A DNA stretch of 64,000 bases from Ancylostoma caninum (Eukaryota; Nematoda; Chromadorea; Rhabditida; Ancylostomatidae), in the NCBI GenBank assembly GCA_037903475.1, contig JBAJFG010000126.1, positions 496,001-560,000 on the forward strand, in the 5' to 3' direction. Of this stretch, positions 47,701-56,019 are shown in pieces (the first letter of the stretch is position 1; each line of letters begins with the position of its first letter). The notes beneath the pieces were generated by a model. That model had not been told where the DNA came from and made no database searches. It was given only the letters and a program-made list of their open reading frames with translations. The position numbers and the translations under genes were made by a program.

Positions 47701-49014
47701 GGTTATCAGCGCTTCTTAAAGTCAAGGAGGTGTTTTTCAAAATCTACCATACATCTGTGAAGGGAATCAAATATTGACATCGAAGGCCCTTCGAACGTGC
47801 ATTTCTGAATTATAGAACCTTCACTCACTTGTATTGTCATCCTTGCTTCGTATCTACTACGACTGCCGGACATTTTACTCGTGAATTTGAGATAAATAAG
47901 AAGCATGGGGTAGACGGTAATACTTATAGCTAAGATGCCATAATTAGCGAAGTCGTTGAGGCTGAAGAATTGTTTTTGATTCAAAGGTGATAGATGAAAA
48001 CATGGCAAATGTGCTACAAAAATGTGAGATAACACAAACTTACTCGAAAAATATGTAGGTATATGGTAAGTAAAGGGCTACAAAAATCATATGCCGAGGC
48101 ACATAGGTAATTCCTGCCAAATTTGTCTGGTTTATAACAAGGAAGCTGATGTAGAAAATGAGTATAAGCACGAGAGCAATCTGAAAATAAAGGCCTCCTT
48201 CATGCCTGTGTCCGACTAAGGTGTGACGGAGAATTGGATAGTACCTTCCATATTATTGGCCTATGCAAAGCCTTGCATGATAGCGGAAATGCAACTACTA
48301 GGACTCTATGAGCTGCTAGCAAGACGTGAAAATAAGGCAAACAAAAAAGTGGAGCAAAGGCAAGCTCTCCAATTATCTGAAAATGGAAAGTTACCACATC
48401 TATCAAGAAAATGAAGCTAAATTAGGCTGTGTTTGATGAGCCAGAATAAACCCTTAGAACAAAAACAGTTAGAGAAAGATATCCTCACCAAGGATTTTTC
48501 ACTAAGTGTTTTTGTTGGTGAGGATATCTTTCACTATCTATATGTAGTGGGAGGTACCCAGGATTTTGCTCCATTCAGAAAAATCGAGCGCAAATGTAAG
48601 TTCATTAATTCGAAAACCAACCCTAAACAGAAGTATGTTGTTCTCCCACTGTAATCCTATTATAGCTAGAGTTGCTGCTGTGGATTCAACTAGTATGTGG
48701 TGTACACCACAAAGAGCGATACCAGCCAGAAGGGTAAAAGCATAATTGGCTTCAAATCCACATAGTCTACGAATTCCCTATAAACATAGTCAGAACATTA
48801 TTCACAATGAAAGGCTCATTACACACAATGAAAGGCGAGGGTTAGGTCAAACAGTATATTGCAGTTAAATACCTACCGCGAGGAATAGACACTCTAGAGT
48901 CAATCCAACGGTCGAAACGGTTATTATAATCGAATAAGCCAACGCCCTGTCGCCTCCCACGAATATTGGAGGTCTCATAGGAGAATACGAGCTGTTAGGA
49001 GCAAATAGATCCAT
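33382..49014 (-). CDS. Seven-transmembrane serpentine chemoreceptor, 7 exons, 289 residues
   Basis: This encodes a nematode G-protein-coupled receptor, expected in sensory-neuron membranes. The ligand is unknown. Exons: 48877-49014, 48622-48777, 48245-48376, 48044-48180, 47829-47961, 33489-33634, 33382-33409. Joined, they give 870 bases with no internal stop and agreeing phases. ATG 49014 opens MDLFAPNSS with a sequon at N7. Helices lie near 24-46, 57-84, 100-123, 139-160, 190-212, 233-252 and 261-280. HR at 121-122 with P129 (AAHRVLVVAFPL) fills the DRY position. TM7 is DISNLFYSVAIIMPYLIWN. Acceptors include TTTTCAG and TTTCAG; donors include GTAAGT and GTGAGT. The exon 2 donor (GTTGGT) is weak, and the exon 5-6 link across 14.2 kb rests on phase, helix count and conserved order in block A. 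The tail after TM7 is very short. Family (srt, srx, srv or other) not assigned. Confidence 0.75.
34378..34508. repeat. R6 dispersed repeat, copy 2
   Basis: Same landmarks as 28118-28262: ATCCTCCTATGTA, CCAGCACGTGATCGCATGC and CAGTTATAGACAGTGCTTG. Confidence 0.75.
34700..34835 (+). mobile_element. R1 internal fragment
   Basis: CCATATTCGTGTTTAGCG, AACCCTAG, ACACATGTCCTCGC, GAGCAAAA and GTCAATAAATCGATA are one tandem segment of R1 without its ends. A 10-base G run lies just downstream (about 34931). Confidence 0.6.
35640..36446 (+). mobile_element. R2 3' portion with minisatellite
   Basis: Four to five plus-strand units with GTGGGGAAAACGCCAGGATA and GGGTCCAC(C/A)GATGGAGA-like blocks lie at 35650-35945. 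After 400 bp of unrelated sequence come GCACATACCTCACG, CCCGAAGGGGCGCTAG and the element end at 36446. The base after CTAG is C, not T, unlike the other copies. The 5' end is missing. It lies in intron 5 of the receptor gene and abuts the CR1 5' region. Confidence 0.6.
36942..37628 (+). CDS. CR1 ORF1, RNA-binding protein, 228 residues
   Basis: ORF1 proteins of LINEs bind the element RNA and help form the particle that enters the nucleus. The N-terminal 80 residues are polar and Ser-rich. From about residue 88 the sequence (RSIVISGVPEA, then VLRMGTANPSKPRLIKVVLP, then FIRRSMTAEERKKDFELRQE) follows the RRM-like ORF1 domain seen in nematode and arthropod non-LTR elements. I see no CCHC zinc knuckle. 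The frame is complete from ATG to TAA with no lesion. ORF2 begins two bases after the stop in another phase, which suggests re-initiation. Confidence 0.8.
   Translation: MGPKSDRTVKNKASRMESSGTQTSLSSSQTLDADMGDIGSNKMSTDALLRLIFQVNKDPAVERLLFSLSESISRDRFSDYLESDLRSRSIVISGVPEASEGLLPSERQADVEQKVSNILDIVKVECRPDKVLRMGTANPSKPRLIKVVLPSRRCWRTALQNARLLRSAGYPQVFIRRSMTAEERKKDFELRQEARARNLGKPSKEWVVFRGELKHISELHRNNIAGNF
37631..40467 (+). pseudogene. CR1 ORF2 endonuclease-reverse transcriptase, one frameshift
   Basis: The enzyme nicks target DNA and copies its own RNA from the nick. Counting from 37631, the apurinic-type endonuclease has ANARS (15-19), TESWL (42-46), YRPPN (119-123), GDFNL (150-154) and SDHN (216-219), so its catalytic set is intact. 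That frame ends at 38749. The RT frame begins upstream at 38692, so the break lies near 38700-38745, between LFEYIRHKQN and PSMPVLRDG. In the second frame, YVDLSKAFDRVSH holds the first catalytic Asp, GVPQGGVLSPLLF follows, and YADD lies at residues 308-311. The C-terminal YKAYVLPHLDYCSQLWNP block is typical of CR1/jockey RTs. The near-cognate start TTG at 37631 is uncertain; the first in-phase ATG is at 37715. Apart from the frameshift it looks functional. Confidence 0.88.
40768..41058 (+). other. Structured, GC-rich part of the CR1 3' UTR with a 96-codon antisense frame
   Basis: This part is richer in G and C than the rest of the element. It contains several short hairpins, for example TCACCAAGGTTTGGTGA and CGAATGCGTTCG, and paired GTTCGCCCAGGG/CGCCATGGGTT blocks. 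The minus strand is open for 96 codons (starting MAKELNKTGHSS). LINE RTs recognise 3' UTR structure, so this may be the recognition region or a captured structured RNA. I do not recognise the RNA family. Confidence 0.4.
41678..41717. repeat. (TA)n microsatellite, 40 bp
   Basis: About 20 uninterrupted AT/TA dinucleotides. The periodic frames crossing it are artefacts. Confidence 0.95.
41953..43990 (-). pseudogene. RTE-type LINE, internally deleted
   Basis: Minus-strand pieces in order are the endonuclease start (43902-43606: VCTFNALMLSSEASIEDLMM, then TGEELYLGTCDSRGVGAVGV), the endonuclease end (GDFNAKIGPRR, IHGNSQFQKPTSLRWTWESP, NEIDHIIV, then SVHRLL where SDHR is expected), the linker (AKRCREAIKEDLKE-like, 42976-42632) and the RT C-terminus (GAYKSIEGVVKKTKNTRLRT, then SKIRWAGHMM, 42600-42162). 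The linker reaches SEIRHAMS and jumps near 42575 straight to NMINDLAPELGR, so the whole RT palm with YADD is gone. Two in-frame stops and several frameshifts add to this. The 3' end shows the AAGGTGATCAAGGTGAT tail expected of RTE elements. It is dead. Confidence 0.88.
45045..45490. repeat. R4 dispersed repeat, copy 1
   Basis: It shares TCAGCAGATTCTGMATCT, GTGAAGCCRTTGATCTTAT, GGCAGCCAGCACAGC, GGGGATTTCGTC-like and GCCTTTAAG blocks in order with 49815-50230. The minus frame 45167-45502 resembles the minus frame of copy 2 (VRSIRSMAS versus VQSIRSTAS, then RQTAPD versus WQTVTD). A decayed coding origin is therefore possible, but no family is recognised. Confidence 0.75.
45722..46508. mobile_element. 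Tc1-like non-autonomous element, 787 bp
   Basis: The left end CAGTCGCGGTCAAAAAGATA and the inverted right end CAATCGCGACCAAAAAGATA agree for about 27 bases and are flanked by TA on both sides. The CAGT...GGYCAAAAAGATAT pattern matches the known Tc1 terminus of C. elegans. The interior has no transposase frame. The paralogous site in block A (TTCACAGACTACAAATCAGT, about 20538) lacks the insert. Confidence 0.88.
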
Positions 49015-49524
49015 TAGAAGATATTTCTGAATCCCTCAGATTTATAATAGAGCAACGCCTTCTACGCTAAGAAAGTCGTCAGATGTGAAAAACCAGAAAT
49101 GCCTTCTATCTGCACAAAGAAGGAAAGACCATTTCCTTGTCAATGACATTGAAACCCTTGAATGAGAATAGGTAATCAGCGCGCCATGGCTACAAACGTA
49201 GCATTTCAAATACATGGAGAAAGGGGCGGCGATAGCTCAAAGTGCACAGCGTCGTTTCGCTCCTCCTTCTAGAATTATGCGGAAAAATCCACGTGGTTCA
49301 TTTATTGACGCCCAGCAACAGTAGGATCTTGTGGAAAGTTTTGAGATTAACTACCAAGGAAACGTTCCCTTCCAAATATTTTTATGCCACTAGGTTTGGA
49401 AATTCTTCAGACTCCCATGTAGGATTGATAAGTGTTCAGATTTTTCAGGATCCGTGTGTTATCCTTTCAACCTTCCACATTTGTAGCCGTGTAGAGCAAA
49501 TAGGAGCGAGAAATGCGGAGGTTA

Positions 49525-49762
49525 AGGGAAATTTATACTAGCTGCGTGCATCAGTCGAGCATTAGTCGCACGCATCCATTTGCAAGGGATTTTCCATGAA
49601 GACCGGTCAACACGGCATGTAGATCCTCAATGAAAAGAACGCGCGGCTGCCGCGAGGTCGTAAACGCGTGCGTCTGAGCTGCGACTGCGATGCGACTGGG
49701 CCCTATCCTTCATCATATAGACGCACGCGCGTCAGTCGCACGCATCCAGTATAAATTGCCCT
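49525..49762. mobile_element. Probable MITE, 238 bp
   Basis: AGGGAAATTTATACTAGCTG at the left and, inverted, AGGGCAATTTATACTGGATG at the right, with TGCGTGC continuing in both. About 21 of 25 positions agree. The interior repeats CAGTCG-CGCACGCATCC in direct orientation and is GC-rich. The target duplication is not clear (TTA/TAA-like). Confidence 0.6.
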
Positions 49763-49814
49763 AAAGACTCGATTAATCCAAGCCGTCTTGAAAATACTCA
49801 TGGCAAACGACTAT

Positions 49815-50230
49815 GAATTAAAGGCAGGGGTCCACCTCATTTTCATAGTTCAGCTAACAGCAGATTCTGCATCTACTCGGCGCGATGGTTCCAACGGTAT
49901 ACATAAATTGTCTCAAAATGGTCTATAAACCCGTCTTCCAGGACGGAGTCTGTAACAGTTTGCCAACCCGAGTTGACATGTGAAGCCGTTGATCTTATCG
50001 ACTGGACACGCCAAGACTCGTTGACCAGTGCGGCAGCCGTGGCAGGCAGCCAGCACAGCTTGGAGCGATCCACCTCCGGGCTCCAAATTTTTATCCAGTT
50101 CGAGCCTTTCAAAAATGGGGATTTCGTCGCTTCTGTGCCTGTTGATGTACATCCCAGGGATCAACATGATGAGAAGGTCTAGGATTTGTTGGTAAATCCA
50201 ACAGGCGGAACGAGGTGGCCCTCTGCCTTT
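49815..50230. repeat. R4 dispersed repeat, copy 2
   Basis: Homologous to 45045-45490 as described there. Minus frames 49873-50112 and 49913-50167 both cross it in different phases. Confidence 0.75.
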
Positions 50231-50923
50231 AAGTAAGCTTGTTCGATTCTAAGAAATTTAGGAAACTTCGTGCATCAGTCCGTTCCGAATTTTTTTTTCG
50301 GAAAAGGGGCATCGCATATGGCCCCCATCGAACAGCGTTCTTCTACCCGACTTTAGCCAACTTTCTGGGAATACGAGAAGTGGTAATTCGGGAGAAGGAA
50401 TTAAGTCTTAGAAAAAATGTATCTGCACAGTAGTATGAGTGCTAATCAGGTGCTATCAACTATGCAAAACTTGCGAAAAAGAAATTCGGATTTCTTTTCG
50501 ATCTACTCAGATGCCTACGCTGGATTTCGTGAGGATTTGTAAGTACATTAATATATACCACATGTATGAATACTAAAAGTTCCGATAGTCTAGAAATAGA
50601 TCCCGATGGTGTGACGAGCTAATTGCGACTTTGTATCAGAGGCAAACGCAAATATCAAGTGATTGAAGCTATACAGTCAAAAATGATTATGAAAAGAAGC
50701 TAGTACTATATCTTCACCTATTTGGTAACATTCATGAAGATGGTTACCCATTCACGAAGGATGAATGTGATGTTGCAGTTCGTAGTGGAGACACCAGCTG
50801 CCTCAAAGGCAGCACTCACGGGTATTCTCACTTCTGAAATGAGTCGCTTACCATGTAGCGGGCAGCTGGACAATTGCAACAGTAACTTGAACACCGTGGC
50901 CGCCTACCTGCAATGATACTGCC

Positions 50924-51571
50924 TTGGACATATCTACCGTTCTGTACATTAGGGTTTCGTCGCGCCAGCTAACGCCGTTGACAGGGTGTGCGTATGAATT
51001 TCAGCGGAAGCACGTTTATGGAATTGAACAATTTGCAGAGTTTCGTGTGTGTCCACAGCGCGGAGGAGTGTTCCGTGGTGGGACCCATCACGGAACACTC
51101 CCCCGCACCGCCATTATTTTCTGGGTTTTTCGTGTGTTTCACGCTACTTCATCGTTGTCAATGACTTCATCGTCCCTAAAAACCCCGATACACCGCGAAG
51201 TCTTCGACCCAGAAATTTCCCTGAGTGCTGCTTTTAATGACAGCACCCACGAAATTTCCCTCTCACTCAGAGATTCCGGGACGACGAACACAAGCCGATT
51301 TCAACAGCAGTCACACCGCGAGATCAAAGCTTATTTTGTCGCCCCACGTCGTCTTGTCGTTGAGCGGCAATACAATCGGGCAGCAACTTGCCCTCCTCAG
51401 CGCAGCCGAAACAGGTTTTGCTGCTCCCAGCAGTTGGAATGCAGCAGTTCTTCCTCTTGCAGCAATGTCTGCCTTCCACTTCTAGGGGTGCGGCGTGGGA
51501 TTCTGCTGCGTTTGCTTTTTCCAGTTATCAGAGCAGGTTCTCACTTTTCAAGGAACTTTAGCACAATCTAG
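50924..51571 (+). CDS. Hypothetical open frame of 215 codons
   Basis: The frame has a hydrophilic, Ser/Arg-rich translation with a CCSQQLECSSSSSCSNVC cluster near the C-terminus and no recognised domain. It crosses the perfect hairpin at 51065, which is unusual for coding sequence. Part of it (EVFDPEISLSAAF) resembles a second copy near 52080 (EVFDAKVSVGFAS). It could contain one or two real exons, but the full frame is probably not a gene as it stands. Confidence 0.22.
   Translation: MDISTVLYIRVSSRQLTPLTGCAYEFQRKHVYGIEQFAEFRVCPQRGGVFRGGTHHGTLPRTAIIFWVFRVFHATSSLSMTSSSLKTPIHREVFDPEISLSAAFNDSTHEISLSLRDSGTTNTSRFQQQSHREIKAYFVAPRRLVVERQYNRAATCPPQRSRNRFCCSQQLECSSSSSCSNVCLPLLGVRRGILLRLLFPVIRAGSHFSRNFSTI
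51065..51101. repeat. 17-bp near-perfect hairpin
   Basis: GGAGTGTTCCGTGGTGG and CCATCACGGAACACTCC pair with one G-T mismatch around a 3-base loop (GAC). The stem is far longer than expected by chance. Confidence 0.9.
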
Positions 51572-52741
51572 ATAGTTTTGGGAAGGGACAAGCAGCGAAA
51601 ACGCTCCGTATTCAACCCGTTAACAAGTAGTTTTTGCATGGCGATAACCTTGGACGAGTTACCGCGCGTGTCGTGCGTTTCTTTCGTTGCGCCAAGCGCA
51701 GTAGAATCAGCTGTGTTGCTGCAGTCTTCGTGGAACTCAACGCACCTTTCACCATCTTTCTTCTGCTGGTTTCTCTGCAATTTTTGTCTCTGTAACCTTG
51801 GTAACAGCTTTACTGATTCATGTACATTTTTCAATTATTATTTCTCATGATAAATCGAAAAAAAGTTTGCAGTTCAGGAAAAAATTACTGAATGTGCAAA
51901 AATCCAGTAGGTGAAGGGGCGGGTTCATCTATCTTTTAATCTCGGTTCTCTTCTCGCAGCTCGACCACACCCGTGACACCTTACCTAATAATGAGCTTTC
52001 AAAAGGACCGTTTTGATGCTATCGGCACGTTTCAACGCTATGAAGGTGGTAAGCATCCTCGATACCACCGGAATACGCTGAAGTCTTCGATGCAAAAGTT
52101 TCCGTGGGTTTTGCTTCAAAGGTAGCACCCGTTGGAATTCTCAAGTCCGAGTTCAAATCTTAGTAGTGACACACTGGCAGCGCATCATACATGTTAAACA
52201 AACGCAACGAATCGAGACTTGCCAACGATAAAATCCGAGTCGCAAGTCGAATGCAGCCTCCTTGTCCGTAATTTCGCAGCGACGACATGCCAGCTAACAA
52301 AGACTCCTTACATTCACGAGCACGTATGGCTACGCCTGTGTAGAGAGACTTAGGGGTGTCAGTGGAGATGCGCGGAAGTGGCCACCCCAATTTTGCGGAT
52401 TCCCGCGAGTTCCTCACTATTTCGCTGTTGGATATGAGTCCTAGGACCCTGAAAACCTCAAAATCAAGTCAAACACGAATATTTGCGAGAACTGCCTTCA
52501 AATAAATTTGGATTTCCTCTGTATGCTTAGTAAAAGAGGTCAGACAATCCCGTGAGGGACATCCCTCAGTACAATCGCGCACCATAAAATTTTAGAAAAA
52601 TGACATGATCATCTCTACCTTCTGAGATTGGCCAGTTCGTTGGGGGGGACCACATTCCTAGTTTTCTCACACCATTTCACTCCATCCTACCCATAGTTTG
52701 AATGAGTGGTCACATGCGTCTGCATGCTTGTACGCAGTCTC

Positions 52742-53150
52742 TGACATCCGAGCGTTTGGAGCGCCGGCCCGCACCGTTTCTCGCGGCATGACACCTGCGG
52801 AACAAACGCAAAGTGAGCGGAGTTGACGCGCCTATCCCGCCGTTAGGTGCGCTTATCCTGCCGACCTGCCGTGATCTTGCTAAGGGGATGGCAACATTAA
52901 CGCAGGACATGTTCTATTGCAAGCGATGACTACAAAAATGTTGCAAGAATGGGTTCGCCAGGCACATATGTGCTCCCTGCGCCGGCGTTCGACGAGCTGA
53001 CCATCTGCGGCGAGGCAGATTTTCCTGTCGCGCAGCGTCGGTACGTGATCGCACCCCACGCTGGTTTGGCCAAACGGTACACTGGGCCACAGTTTCAACA
53101 GGCCTCAGTTGGCCAGACGAGTCCCGTAGGGCTCGTCTAGTCTCCGCCAC
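52742..53150. repeat. R3 dispersed repeat, copy 2
   Basis: Homologous to 24580-24998. It keeps an ATG (52949) opening a 63-codon frame whose start and end (QASVGQTSPVGLV) match copy 1 (RASYGQTSPVGLV), although the middle shifts phase. The minus strand is also open. Confidence 0.8.
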
Positions 53151-53176
53151 GGCGTAGGTAGGTATTCCTGCACCTT

Positions 53177-53500
53177 GTTGTTCGGCTTGGATTTGAGTAC
53201 TCCTGCGTTTTCACTTCATTGGCTAGCTTTCGGTTATACCTTCGTCAGGCCTATAACGTTTACAGTTGCATTCAGTCTATTGTTATTTCTGCAGTTGTCC
53301 TGTCGCTTAGTTGCTATAGTCAGAATATATTGTCGCCTAGCTTGATTGTTGGCCTGGAGAGTATATTCGCATAATATTTGTAGAAATAACAATAGACTGA
53401 ATGCATTTGTAAACGTTATAGGCCTGACGAAGGTATTATTGTACCGAAAGCTAGCCAATAAAGTGAAAACGCAGGAGTACTCAAATCCAAGCCGAACAAC
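53177..53500. mobile_element. Foldback element with arms of about 117 bp
   Basis: The left arm (53177 to about 53293) starts GTTGTTCGGCTTGGATTTGA. Its inverted copy (about 53384-53500) preserves AGTACTCCTGCGTTTTCACT, GGCTAGCTTTCGGT, GGCCTATAACGTTTAC and ATTCAGTCTATTGTTATTTC. A unique centre of about 90 bp separates the arms. One small insertion distinguishes the arms. No target duplication was identified. Confidence 0.88.
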
Positions 53501-54547
53501 AGATTTCAAAACTGATATTTTTATTTCATTTTCCAATCGGCCTTCCCAAGACCTCAATTTTTCACCCCTCCGTATCTCGCCTGTTTTCTGCTTGCGCCAC
53601 TACCTACCATCGGAGACTGGTTTCGCAAGGTTTCTCTGTAAACGGAGCTATGTTGAGTCGCTCTCGGACCTATTCATTACTGTATCCGTTGCGCGTGTTT
53701 GAATCACACCCTCGCCGCATGTTTTTGGTGCAATGCTGTAGTGACAGGCTCGCTGGGGAAGTTCAACGTCATATTTTACGGCTAACAAAATGTAACTCAT
53801 GGTATTGATAAGACGCAGTGTGGACTAGGAAAAAGAAATGACCGTCAAACCTTCATTCATGATATTGATGAGCGATTTGTTAGTGACTTCTTATTGTGTT
53901 GCTAAGAATAATCTCATCTCTAGTTTTGTAAAGCAGAGAGAATTGAAGTTTCATTTGGCCTGCAACTTGGAGTTTTCAGTGGAGCTTACAATAATACTGT
54001 AGATTCTTGACAACCAAATCATCTCTGCTCCAAGTTTGCAATATCCGTTTACGATTTCATACGATGAAATCACATCAAACTTCGTCCTGTCCATGCTATG
54101 GTAGACTGAATTCCCTAGAGACGTAACGTAGAAGACTTCTTCCATACAGTTACATATTTAAAGGACTTTTGAGCAAGGAAGTAATCGAAAAAGGAGAGAA
54201 GAAGTTGAAAAATCCTATCCGAGGTGGAGAATCAAAATTCAGAAAAGGATTTGAAATGTTCTTGGAGCCACGAGTGAGCTGTCATGATAGGATGAAAACG
54301 CGTCGAATCCAAGCAGTAATTTAACTTTTCACATGGCTGCTCTCACAGACCCTAATAATGTTTCTGCATGTTACATGTAGCATGGAAGACTTCCATATCT
54401 TCGGCAGATTCTTGGATTGTTGGCTGTTGGACATAGTGATCCTGCAGAACTGCCGCAAGACCGGTGATGATGTAAACCGACTTGTTTTACCTTGAGGCCT
54501 ACTAAGCTTTCACTGTTGTCGCTGTTTTTGGAGCAGTCGAACAAGAA

Positions 54548-54765
54548 AATGCTCCAAAAGTAGCAAGCTCTTGCTGCGGAATGAACCCTCTCGTCCACTG
54601 GCCGAGGATTTCGAAATTCTCGGCGAAAGAAACCTGTAACTGATGGGGTTTTCGACGTTTCCATGAAACTTAATGTACATCTTCGTGCTCAGCGGCTCGC
54701 GTATGTTTGACTGAGATGGGAATGCGGCCCATGAGCTGAGACACTGCCTTTGGGTAGCAACACCT
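54548..54765. repeat. R5 dispersed repeat, copy 1
   Basis: It shares GCTGCGGAATGAACCCTCTC, GTCCACTGGCCGAG, ATTTTCGACGTTT-like and GCGGCCCATGAGCTGAGACA blocks with 59612-59765. Confidence 0.8.
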
Positions 54766-54859
54766 GTTCCCAGTGTAGGGCTCTTATGTAGGGTCAATTG
54801 CATAGGGTCAGATAATTATGAGTACAAATCTCTGACAGGTTTATTAGAGATGAGAGAGC

Positions 54860-54989
54860 TGGTTTTTTGCTCTCTCTCAATTTTTTACTCTCTCTCTCTT
54901 TAAAAATAGGCAATAATTAGCGTATGCTAATTATTGCCTAGTTTCAAAGAGAGGGAGAGAGTAAAAAATTGAGAGAGAGCAAAAAACCA
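54860..54989. mobile_element. 130-bp palindromic element
   Basis: TGGTTTTTTGCTCTCTCTCA at the left is repeated inverted at the right end. The arms continue through ATTTTTTACTCTCTC and meet at TAGGCAATAATTAGC / GCTAATTATTGCCTA around a 4-base loop. Nearly the whole unit is one stem. Confidence 0.88.
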
Positions 54990-55760
54990 TAGGGTTTTCC
55001 AGCTGCAAACAGCTACTTCCACCGTAATTAGCTCAAGCGGAATACTCTGGTAGATCTCGAAATTTCTTCTGTAAACGTACGAGAATTGCACAAAAACGTC
55101 TAATTTAGATGCCAGCATGCTCTCTTGCCTCTTATATTGCCTAATAGATTCTTGATTCCTTCTCGCGAAAAATGTAATGCCGAACAAAATTTTATCCCGT
55201 TGTCAAACACATTCTCTCACCAAATGTTTTGCCACCGAACTTTAGCGCACACCAGCATGATTGTGGAGTGGGTAAAAAAAGGCAGCGGAGATTTATATTC
55301 CCTCAACCTAATTTTAGGAGCCTATTGGGGAACCATACGGAGATGAGAACACCCATTGGCTCACAGCAAGCTCGCTAGTTATGCTTAATTACATTCTTCC
55401 TTTGATGTTAGAATCATTATGGATGACCAGCGCTCTCTTCCTAAAATGAGCATAGTCATAAATATGGTTCTGAGTGTTACAGAAAATATTCATCACGTCA
55501 GAATATAACATTTATTACAAATTGATTGTACCGATTCTGATTAATCTGTGATTTAATGTAAATATTCAAGCACAATTGAGTGGCACGGCAATCTCGGTTA
55601 TTTTCAAACCCTTAGTGTCGAACAACTCCGGGAGATCCTCAATTGATATTCTGCTTTTTAGCTGAAAGTAGAAAAATTACTAAAAGCTCATAGTACGTCA
55701 TTTCACATCTCACTCATTCAGGAGCCATCTCTCTGCAATGAATAAGGCAGCAGTGTCGCC

Positions 55761-56019
55761 CATCTCTGATAACTGTGCAAGACGAACGCAGCCCGAATGG
55801 CGTAATGGTTCGGTTAGAAACCCTAGCAGCAACTGTTGCCAGTTGCTGCCATCCTCCCCTCGATTGCTGCTCAATCTATCGGCCACTTAGCAGCAATTGC
55901 TGAGGGACGGCAGCAATCAAGGGGAGAATGGCAGCAATTGGCAACCGTTGCTGCTAGGGTTTCTAACCGAACCATTACGCCGTTCGGGCTGCTTTCGTGC
56001 TGCACAGTTATCAGAGATG
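55761..56019. mobile_element. Palindromic foldback MITE, 259 bp
   Basis: The ends CATCTCTGATAACTGTGCA and its inverse bracket long arms (CGTAATGGTTCGGTTAGAAA, then CCCTAGCAGCAAC) that are almost perfectly complementary up to a short centre near 55880. It is the same family as 13661-13801. It has no coding content. Confidence 0.88.

Larger units (their letters stand above)
44110..48180. repeat. Block B, part 2 (paralogue of about 18600-21980)
   Basis: Homology to block A resumes at AACATTTGGGAAAGG-like sequence. It continues through AGTGTCTTCACAAAGTG, GAGAACCGCAGCG (about 44763), GTCACCCTCTTTTGTCTGAC (about 44980), the CCAAACAAAGA segment (about 45657), GCACTCTCAAAC (46615), GAGCTCGGGAGCGC (47345) and receptor exons 5 and 4. 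Extra sequence relative to A includes repeat R4 (45045-45490) and the Tc1-like element at 45722. Confidence 0.8.
50722..52200. repeat. Diverged repeated segments (three related pieces)
   Basis: CCTCAAAGGCAGCACTCACG (50800) resembles CTTCAAAGGTAGCACCCGTT (52118), both followed by GGTATTCTC/GGAATTCTC and a TCTGA/TCCGA block. CGAAGTCTTCGACCCAGAAA (51196) resembles TGAAGTCTTCGATGCAAAAG (52080). The translations also agree (ASKAALTGILTSEM versus ASKVAPVGILKSEF), so old duplicated exons are possible. No complete gene could be built. Confidence 0.4.

Noticed and set aside
47706..47830. Receptor C-terminus read straight through exon 5 (KCTFEGPSMS...)
   Set aside because: It requires ignoring a good GTGAGT donor, lacks TM6-TM7, and is not preserved in block A.
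48433..48654. 73-codon plus-strand frame
   Set aside because: It lies opposite receptor exon 2 and its intron, and is a shadow of that exon.
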